DNA of 64,000 nt, from contig OY970830.1 in assembly GCA_963853835.1 (NCBI GenBank), positions 30,465,966 to 30,529,965 on the forward strand. The letters run 5' to 3'. Origin of the DNA: Calendula officinalis (taxonomy: Eukaryota; Streptophyta; Magnoliopsida; Asterales; Asteraceae). The notes beneath the pieces were generated by a model. That model did not search any database and was not told the origin of the DNA. It saw only the letters and a program-made list of their open reading frames with translations. Of the stretch, positions 57,526-64,000 are shown piece by piece. Position 1 is the first letter of the stretch; each line of letters starts with the position of its first letter. The position numbers and the translations under genes are program-made.

Positions 57526-58170
57526 CGGTTAAAGTAATTTATTACGAAGTATAAGGTTTTCTTTATTTCAGAGCAAAAAGTAGGAGATAACACAGCGAAT
57601 AGATGGTGATTTTTACATCACATATTTTAACACATATACACTACAATTATTACATTATATATTTGTACAATCCACAGTAATACTTGTACAGTGTAATACA
57701 TTAAAAATTATGGTGTATTAATTAATTCACAAACCTAAAGATTATGAGTGATATTCAAAAGCATATTTGAATAGAAGTAATTTGTAATCACATGACAAAG
57801 AGAGTATTTGTATGTGAATTAAATGAGCTAAGATGTACTTTTTTGTTCGATTTATGGTAGTGAAAGGTAATGCCGTAGTAGAAGTGTTGTGGGCCAATAA
57901 TCTAGTTTTACATTATACGTCGTACCTTTTTTATGGTTATTGTGAAAAAGCAGTAATAAGTTGTAATTTTGTATTATACTTTTTGACATAAACTCAATAT
58001 ATATAAATAGAGAATTACATATCTTGCCATCGTTGTCGATTGTCTCCATATATGCGTAGTTGAATGATTCGGAATGAAAAGAGTTGACAGCTCGAATTCT
58101 AGATGATCACGTCACTAGTGATGTAGAGAAAGGGCAACTCAACTTTCTTATCAAAGAGGCCAAAATCTAA
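57526..58170. other. Intergenic, nothing recognised
   Basis: AT-rich, with a weak repeat of the phrase GTGATTTTTACATCACAT also seen near 56110. No gene or element ends seen. Confidence 0.35.
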
Positions 58171-58681
58171 GAGCATCTTCAATGATAGTTTTTTCAAAAG
58201 CTTATTATTATTCTAATAAGCTTTTAAAAGACTTTTTATCATTGGAATGCCTAGCTTAGTGCAAAGACTTATTCTCTACTAACCCTTTAACCATCTTTTA
58301 ATGTTTGTCATTTTTAGGCCCTTATGTTTAATAACATTTCAATTTAAACCTTAGATTTGTTATATATAAATTCTTTATTATATTTTTATTACTTAATAAA
58401 TAAATTATATAATATTTAACGTCAATTAGTATAATAATTTTGTATTAGACAGTTTAAAAGATATAATATTTAGTAAGATGTCAAAAAAATTGTCAAATTA
58501 TATATAGATGTATTTATAAAACATTACAGATAAATAAAGGTAGATTAGAAATATTATAAAAGAATAAGCTTTTGGAGAGGTTAACCATTGGAGATGTCAT
58601 TTATGAAAAGGTTTTTTGTTAGTGGAATGTGGATGTGGCAAAACTAATAAGCTTTTATGAGGTTAACCATTGGGGATGCTC
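58171..58681. mobile_element. Tourist-like MITE, 511 bp
   Basis: Begins GAGCATCTTCAATGATAG and ends CCATTGGGGATGCTC. TAA flanks both sides (58168-58170, 58682-58684). Internal phrases AATAAGCTTTTA and AACCATTGGAGATG mirror the ends. Related in its terminal GAGCATC to the element at 19079 but with a different interior. Confidence 0.75.
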
Positions 58682-58749
58682 TAATTTTAACACTTTTTAT
58701 GAGAGATTGAGAGTAAATTACACGGAAGGTCACTGTGATATATTACTAA

Positions 58750-59830
58750 CTAGCTTATAACCCATGATAAATCACAGTTGACTTATAAAAAAATTCATAA
58801 CAAAAGTTCGAATACGTAAAATAACAAATATTATTTGTCATACGATATAGGGAATTGAAGATAATAAAATTAAATTTTGTAACATTAATCTTCAAAAAAC
58901 TATCAGTATGCTATAAACTTGTATGCCACAATCCATCACTCACATGCAACATTAATCCATAAGAAATTAACTAATTATGAAAATGAAGTAATGTTATACC
59001 TTAATTACAAATTTAGTTACCTGATTGCTGATTGAAGAACAATCTTGTCAAGAAAATGTTAAATCTCAAAACTTTTTTATATAAATTTAAGATTCTGCAG
59101 ATTGCTTCAATTCTGCAGAACAATAGAATAAATAAACTTTAACATCACAAACTTCAAATAGTCGAAATTGGCCCACAAGTATCAAATACCTACAACTTAA
59201 CTAAATTATGTCATTATATAGTTTTAAAGACTAAAATATGTATATATTGCTATTTATTTGAAATAAGGAATTATGAAACTAACCTTGTATCAGTGTAAAA
59301 AGTCTTGCAATTCTTCTTATATTTGTTTACCTTGGTTAATCCAACTGCAATTAATTACGAAGAAAAGGTTTCTTAAGAGAATGTAAAATACACATGTAGT
59401 TGACCATACAGTACATAAAACTGAAAGAGAGTGAGACCTATAATGTGAGCTAAGGAAATCCAATTGATCATACAATGTATATATTTTAAATTATAATTCT
59501 AATATTTATTATATTTTCTTAAATTATAACGGTGATGTAAGCTTTACATAATTTATCAATTCACAATTTTTGTTCACATATTTAAAACCATTAATATATT
59601 TTCCTAAATAAGAGAAGTTAATGACTGTGTTATGAATTTGGTAACTAAATTCTTGCATCATTTTGATAATTCCATATTAACATTTTACTTTCATTGCCTA
59701 ATTTAATTTGCAAATATTATGACATGTGATGAGTTGGCGTCCACGTGGCTTTGAATTATGACGTCATTATGCCGTGGAAAGAGTGACGGGGCGTGATTTC
59801 AAAAACGTTTTCTTTTATTATATATAAAGA
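58750..59830 (-). mobile_element. Short Helitron, 1081 bp, called from its termini
   Basis: On the minus strand it starts TCTTTATATATAATAAAAGA after a host A, the commonest plant Helitron 5' end. It ends ATCATGGGTTATAAGCTAG before a host T, with only a weak GC hairpin. No coding sequence was recognised inside. Confidence 0.65.
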
Positions 59831-60619
59831 TTACTATGTCAGTCTCTGAATTTCGTTTATTATACTGAACGATCCTGGTGTATAGACTTTGTTACACACA
59901 TGCATGGTCCCTACTTTTTTTAGAAACGACAAATGATACAACGGAAGCCTACTCGCATTATTCCAGCAAGCACCCCGGGCAGACACATGGTCCCTACTAT
60001 CATTAAGTTTTTTTAAATGACCAAAATACTCTTTTGGGTTTTTGTAATACAGTGAAATTAAAATATTGAGAATGTAATAAGTAATAAATCACAAGGACCA
60101 TTCGTGAAATTTACTCCATTAATTGATTTTTTTCTATTTTTCTCTGTTATCCATATTTTTCCGCCACATTCAGACACAACACCCACCTTTATCTCTTTGA
60201 ATTCAGACCTTAATCAATAACCATTATCGCCGCGCCACAAAACCTTCAAAAAGTCGATTCATCCCAAACCCCTAACACCGGTTGCATTCTCCAGTTGTTC
60301 ATCAACCGGTGACATTATATCAACCCGTGTGTGCAAAACACCAACTACTCTGGTGACGTGCATCAAATATCAATTGTCTAACTCATTTCAGGTTGATAGA
60401 ATATCATCTGCGGCAGAAAAGCTAGACAAAGAGTTAGAGAATAATAAGTGCTTATTCAAATAGTGATTAAAAAAAAACTTTGTAATCTAATGACAAAAAA
60501 ATATTTAAAGCTTTTTAAAATAATTATAAACATTCAAATAACTTCCTATTGAAGATGGTCTAATAACTTATCTAGAGGGACGGAAATTGAAAGGGGTTTT
60601 TTTAGTTATCAAAAGAATT
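59831..60619. other. Intergenic, one exon-like fragment
   Basis: Mostly AT-rich. At about 60391-60463, after TTTCAG, a short open block reads VDRISSAAEKLDKELENN and stops. It could be a stray exon; I cannot name the gene. Confidence 0.3.
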
Positions 60620-61308
60620 TGTTACATAGAGAGATATAAAACGTTAATTTGATGCATATGATGATATTATTGTCAGGATCGAATAACCAAAACAAGTTAT
60701 TGTCAACCCAGATCTACTAATAACAATAAGTTGCATCGGATCAACACTTGTATTAATAATAAGAACAATAGAATACTGTATTGAATGAACAATGTTAAGA
60801 ACACAGTGATTCACAAAAAGCTTCAATGTATATTATTGATTAACAATACACACGTACGTTTACAATTCGTAAGGAACTATTTATAATAGTCCTTGAAGCC
60901 TAACTATTTACCCTAGTTATTCTAGGACTTGATTTACATCGAATTATAAAAGATATACATTGAATAACATTCTATAACTACTTCTGCAAAGATCTCGGAC
61001 TTGATATGCTTCCAAATACGCGTACCAGTAGTAACTGCAATCACCAGTAGTAAATATGCATCATCAGTAGTAACTCTGGTAATCATTAGTAAGTCCAAAA
61101 CCAACGTCAGTAGTAATTACTCATGATCAGTAGTATCTTCAATATGTGCATGATCAGTAGTAACTTAGTTATAGCCTTCACCAGAATCAACTCATCAGTA
61201 ATAAGTATTTCTGCCCCATCAGTAACAACCTTAGTCTTTATCAGTAATAACTATGATCAATACAAACTGCAGCATCAGTAATAAGTTGAACTGTGATTTG
61301 TTCTAACA
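60620..61308 (-). repeat. 3' LTR of a minus-strand LTR retrotransposon, 689 bp
   Basis: On the minus strand it starts TGTTAGAACAAATCACAG directly after a purine tract and ends CTCTATGTAACA. It is rich in TTACTACTGAT-type motifs (61010-61290). The left end is the best TG..CA fit and could not be checked against a second LTR, which lies outside the window. Confidence 0.65.
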
Positions 61309-61322
61309 ATCCCCCCTAAAGT
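61309..61322 (-). other. Polypurine tract of the minus-strand retrotransposon
   Basis: The minus strand reads CTTTAGGGGGGAT immediately before the LTR start, a typical plus-strand primer site. Confidence 0.8.
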
Positions 61323-61357
61323 TATTGATTCTCTTTCAATCAATCAAGTTTCTTTTT

Positions 61358-62728
61358 TCACATCTTCTTCTTCTTTTCTTTTTCTTCCAACAATTTTGCT
61401 CTTCTTTGATCTCCTTCTAAAGTCTGTTGGTTTCTTTTATTCCTTTGTGCAATAATATATTTGCTGATCTTTTTCACAAATTCATTCAACTTGTTTTGGA
61501 ACATCACAGCATCATTAGGTTTAATAAAGTTCATGCACCAAAGTTGATAAAGAGTTTTCTCAGAGTGAGGATACTCTTTTTCATATAGGAATAACTCACA
61601 CTTCTTACTTGTATATTCAAAGAAGTACATGTTGACTGTTGGTAGCACATTCCAGGCTTGAATATTCTCTGGATTTGTAAACTTCTCTGGATATTCATCT
61701 GGATAGAAAGCAGCATTAATCATTTCTGTAATGTAACCTGCAGCTGAATTCTTCCAGGTCTTCTTGGTCATTCTTGGTTTACCAATAATCAACATCTTGA
61801 TTATGTCACTTCTGGTTAGAGACATGACTAAAGGTTTCCAAGCTCTGAATCTTTGAGTGACCTTATCTTCTCTAACAATCTCAATCACATCATCTATACA
61901 TCTCCAGTTGATGATTGGATTGCTTTCTAGGGGAGCAATAGGAAGATCATGAACTTGAACTATTTGTAGTTTCTTCTTTGGTTGTTCCAGTTCAGATTGA
62001 CCAGCCTTCCTTTTTCTTGTAGTTAAAGAGGGTTCACCAGATGTTTCACCAGTTATAGTTTTTCTTTCTTTCATTTCTTTGGCGTTTATCTGTTCAAGCT
62101 TTGTGGTGTCCTTCTCTTTAATCTTTTGTTCAAGAAGATCCTTCTTCTTCTCCACACAGTACTTTTCTATTAAATTGATCAACTTCATTCTTTCAAAGGC
62201 CTTGGTATTGTGGCCTCTTGACTTCAAGAATGTGACCATTTCTTTCTTCTTGTCTGCAAATTGTTCTAGCATATCAGCCTTCTGCTCTTTGCATTCTTGT
62301 ACTTGTGCTTCAAGAAGTTCTATTGTTTCAGATTCAAGTTGCCTTATTTTTTGTAGTTCTCTTCGTTGTAATTCTTTTCGGGTTTCTGCAACTTGTTTGG
62401 TTTTGACCTTGTGTTGAAATTGTGGCAGTTTTGATATGTCAGCAATATCTGCCAATTTTATTTCTGTGAAGGGTTGTCTTAGTATTCTAGCCCTTTCTGC
62501 TAATTTTATGTTCTCAATGGCTAGAGAGGCTTCAACCTTCTTCAAATAATTTGCCCTTTTTACTTTCCACCTATCCTGCTTGGCTGATTTAGCATAATTG
62601 ATTTTGTTGACCATTTCATGACCTTGTGCTCTGTTAGGTTGGTCTTCATCAGCAATTTCCTTTCCCTTTCCTATGTAATTGTCACTCTTTTTATCTGGTG
62701 CAGCTTCAATTTCTAAATTTGTGACCAT
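61358..62728 (-). CDS. Retrotransposon accessory protein, long coiled coil, 456 aa
   Basis: The frame lies between the presumed pol region and the 3' LTR. Residues about 40-240 are highly charged and helical (KVEASLAIENIKLAERARIL, RKELQRRELQKIRQLESETI, EQIKEKD-type runs), predicted to form long coiled coils. Residues about 300-400 form a compact Trp-rich domain (FRAWKPLVMSLTRSDIIKML; KTWKNSAAGYITEMINAAFY). I recognise no enzyme. The position and the coiled coil resemble the extra, so-called env-like frame of SIRE/Maximus copia elements; I see no signal peptide or membrane span. Its start codon overlaps the preceding frame by 23 bases in another phase, suggesting a frameshift that split one longer frame. 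Confidence 0.6.
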   Translation of the reverse strand: MVTNLEIEAAPDKKSDNYIGKGKEIADEDQPNRAQGHEMVNKINYAKSAKQDRWKVKRANYLKKVEASLAIENIKLAERARILRQPFTEIKLADIADISKLPQFQHKVKTKQVAETRKELQRRELQKIRQLESETIELLEAQVQECKEQKADMLEQFADKKKEMVTFLKSRGHNTKAFERMKLINLIEKYCVEKKKDLLEQKIKEKDTTKLEQINAKEMKERKTITGETSGEPSLTTRKRKAGQSELEQPKKKLQIVQVHDLPIAPLESNPIINWRCIDDVIEIVREDKVTQRFRAWKPLVMSLTRSDIIKMLIIGKPRMTKKTWKNSAAGYITEMINAAFYPDEYPEKFTNPENIQAWNVLPTVNMYFFEYTSKKCELFLYEKEYPHSEKTLYQLWCMNFIKPNDAVMFQNKLNEFVKKISKYIIAQRNKRNQQTLEGDQRRAKLLEEKEKKKKM

Positions 62729-63974
62729 AGGTATGTATTTGTGACATGGGAATTATTTTGGGATGTGGAGGTAGAGTACATTCATCAACTTCTAACCAGT
62801 TGATATCATCATCAATGTCTTTCACCACCAATTGTGTTGATCTTGTTGTTGGTGATGGTGGAATTAATACTGCAGGCTCTAGTAGTGGTGGCAGCTTAAT
62901 AATATCATCAGTAGTAGCCAAGGTAGTTACTACTGGTATGTCTTCAGGAATTACTACTGATAGGGCATCAGTAGTGTTTGCTGCCTCTTCTTGATTTACT
63001 ACTGCTATGACATCAGTAGTAGTAGGAGTTACTATTGATGCTTCTTGTTGAGCTTGTTCTTCCATAGGAGCAGTAGTAGTAGCCTCATCAGTAATATCCA
63101 TCTTTTCTAGGCTTTCATCATTAACCTGGCCTTCATCAACTTTTGTTTCTTTGAGATTGAGGAGAGAATTTGCTGCTGCTGCAATGGATTCATCTATCAT
63201 ACTTTGAATGTTGTCCTTCTCCCCCTTAGTGAGCTCAACTGGTGGAGCTTCACTATTATCAACCTTCTTTTTCAACTTTCTTATGATTCTTGTTTGTTGA
63301 AGAAGCCTGTGCTCATATAATTTCATTCTTTTGTTGATCGTGTTAATGTGCTTCTTCATATATGACATGGTCCTCCCTTGATTTGTTAAGTATGTCAGAC
63401 AATCTTGTACAGTGGTTTCAAGGTTTTCCATCCTATCCGTCAATTGTTTTTGTTTAATACTGCCCTCACTTCATCTAGCAAGATCATCGGGCTCACTAAC
63501 AGGTACATTGGCTTTAAGGTTTTCCATCCTTTCCGTCAATTCAATAGTTTCAGTTCTACCCTCATCACTTCTTGGTGATGAAATGGGTTGTTTGGACACT
63601 CTCTTCTTCCTAGAAGAAGCAGTAGTCCCCCCCCCCCCCCCCCCCCGTTTGGTTTCTTGGCACCGGGGTCCTCTTAGTAATTCCTCAAAAGAGTCATCAC
63701 TTAGAGTTGCCGAGGTCTGGGTCTTAGTGATGTTCTCACTATCCTGTGCACCCACCTTTGGGGCATCAGTAGTGAGAGCCCTTTCCTCATGTCCTCTCTC
63801 CTCCTTGGAGGACAACTCTTGGAGCCTGAGGTTTGACTCAATTTGTCCCCTGGTGTCCTTGAAGGAAGTTTTCTTCCTTTTATAAATGGTGGATATATTT
63901 TGGGTTACATTTGGTAGGTCTTCCACAGAGTGAAGAGTAGCACTTTGAGGATTTATTTCATGTGCCTGGGACAC
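62706..63974 (-). pseudogene. Upstream part of the retrotransposon accessory frame, with one stop
   Basis: Two blocks in one frame, 63974-63474 and 63470-62706, are separated by TGA at 63473-63471. The first is disordered and charged with a poly-Gly run encoded by the C tract at 63627. The second begins with a coiled coil (MTDRMENLETTVQDCL, YEHRLLQQTRIIRKLKKKV) and continues with Thr/Ala-rich repeats (DEATTTAPMEE, IVTPTTTDVIAVV). RMENL occurs on both sides of the stop. It continues out of frame into the 456-codon frame to the left. The gag-pol genes should lie beyond 64000. Confidence 0.6.
63627..63646. repeat. Run of 20 C
   Basis: An uninterrupted C homopolymer in otherwise balanced coding-like DNA. 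It encodes six glycines on the minus strand. The length is prone to sequencing or replication slippage, so the frame across it is uncertain. Confidence 0.9.
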
Positions 63975-64000
63975 ATTCAGGACATCTAATTGGGTGGTTG

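Overview
The window looks like a gene-poor, repeat-dense stretch of a flowering plant nuclear genome, probably a eudicot. The evidence is AT-rich spliceosomal introns with GT..AG borders, plant-type kelch and RING-H2 proteins, and the transposon set: Helitrons, CACTA, Ty3/gypsy with a Met-tRNA primer site, and hAT, Tourist and Stowaway MITEs. An Asteraceae source is my guess from the style of the repeats and is not demonstrated. No bacterial or organellar features were seen.

Three intact-looking host genes can be read. (1) A minus-strand four-exon gene at 9042-5520 encodes a 637-residue coiled-coil protein of a conserved plant family of unknown function. (2) A plus-strand sixteen-exon gene at 11553-15846 encodes a 496-residue kelch-repeat protein. 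It is head-to-head with the first gene across about 1.6 kb. (3) A minus-strand intronless gene at 53829-53434 encodes a 131-residue RING-H2 protein, probably an E3 ubiquitin ligase.

Region by region: 1-734 is the 3' end of a Helitron with a decayed helicase. 735-4571 ends in a second Helitron terminus and holds scattered exons of mitochondrial chaperonin CPN60, with a MITE inserted among them. 5.5-16 kb carries the two main genes, with MITEs between and inside them. 16-22.6 kb is intergenic and MITE-rich. 22.7-35.8 kb is a large CACTA (En/Spm) element: a TNPA-like gene on the minus strand, a broken tnp2 transposase on the plus strand, internal ~140 bp satellites, GTGGCTA subterminal repeats and a right terminus, with Helitron and MITE insertions in the middle. 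35.8-52.4 kb is a nest. An old LTR was split by a nearly complete Ty3/gypsy element (one stop codon in gag), and its 3' LTR was later split by a 6.2 kb element; both insertions keep 5 bp target duplications. 52.4-60.6 kb holds the RING gene, Stowaway, Tourist and other MITEs, a short Helitron and promoter-like duplicated segments. 60.6-64 kb is the 3' end of a minus-strand LTR retrotransposon with a long coiled-coil accessory reading frame; its gag-pol would lie beyond the window.

The three host genes show no functional link to one another. I found no convincing new biological system. The most unusual signal is a set of hAT-type MITEs that share TAGGGGTG ends and 8 bp target duplications but whose interiors are built from different short GC-rich repeats in each copy.
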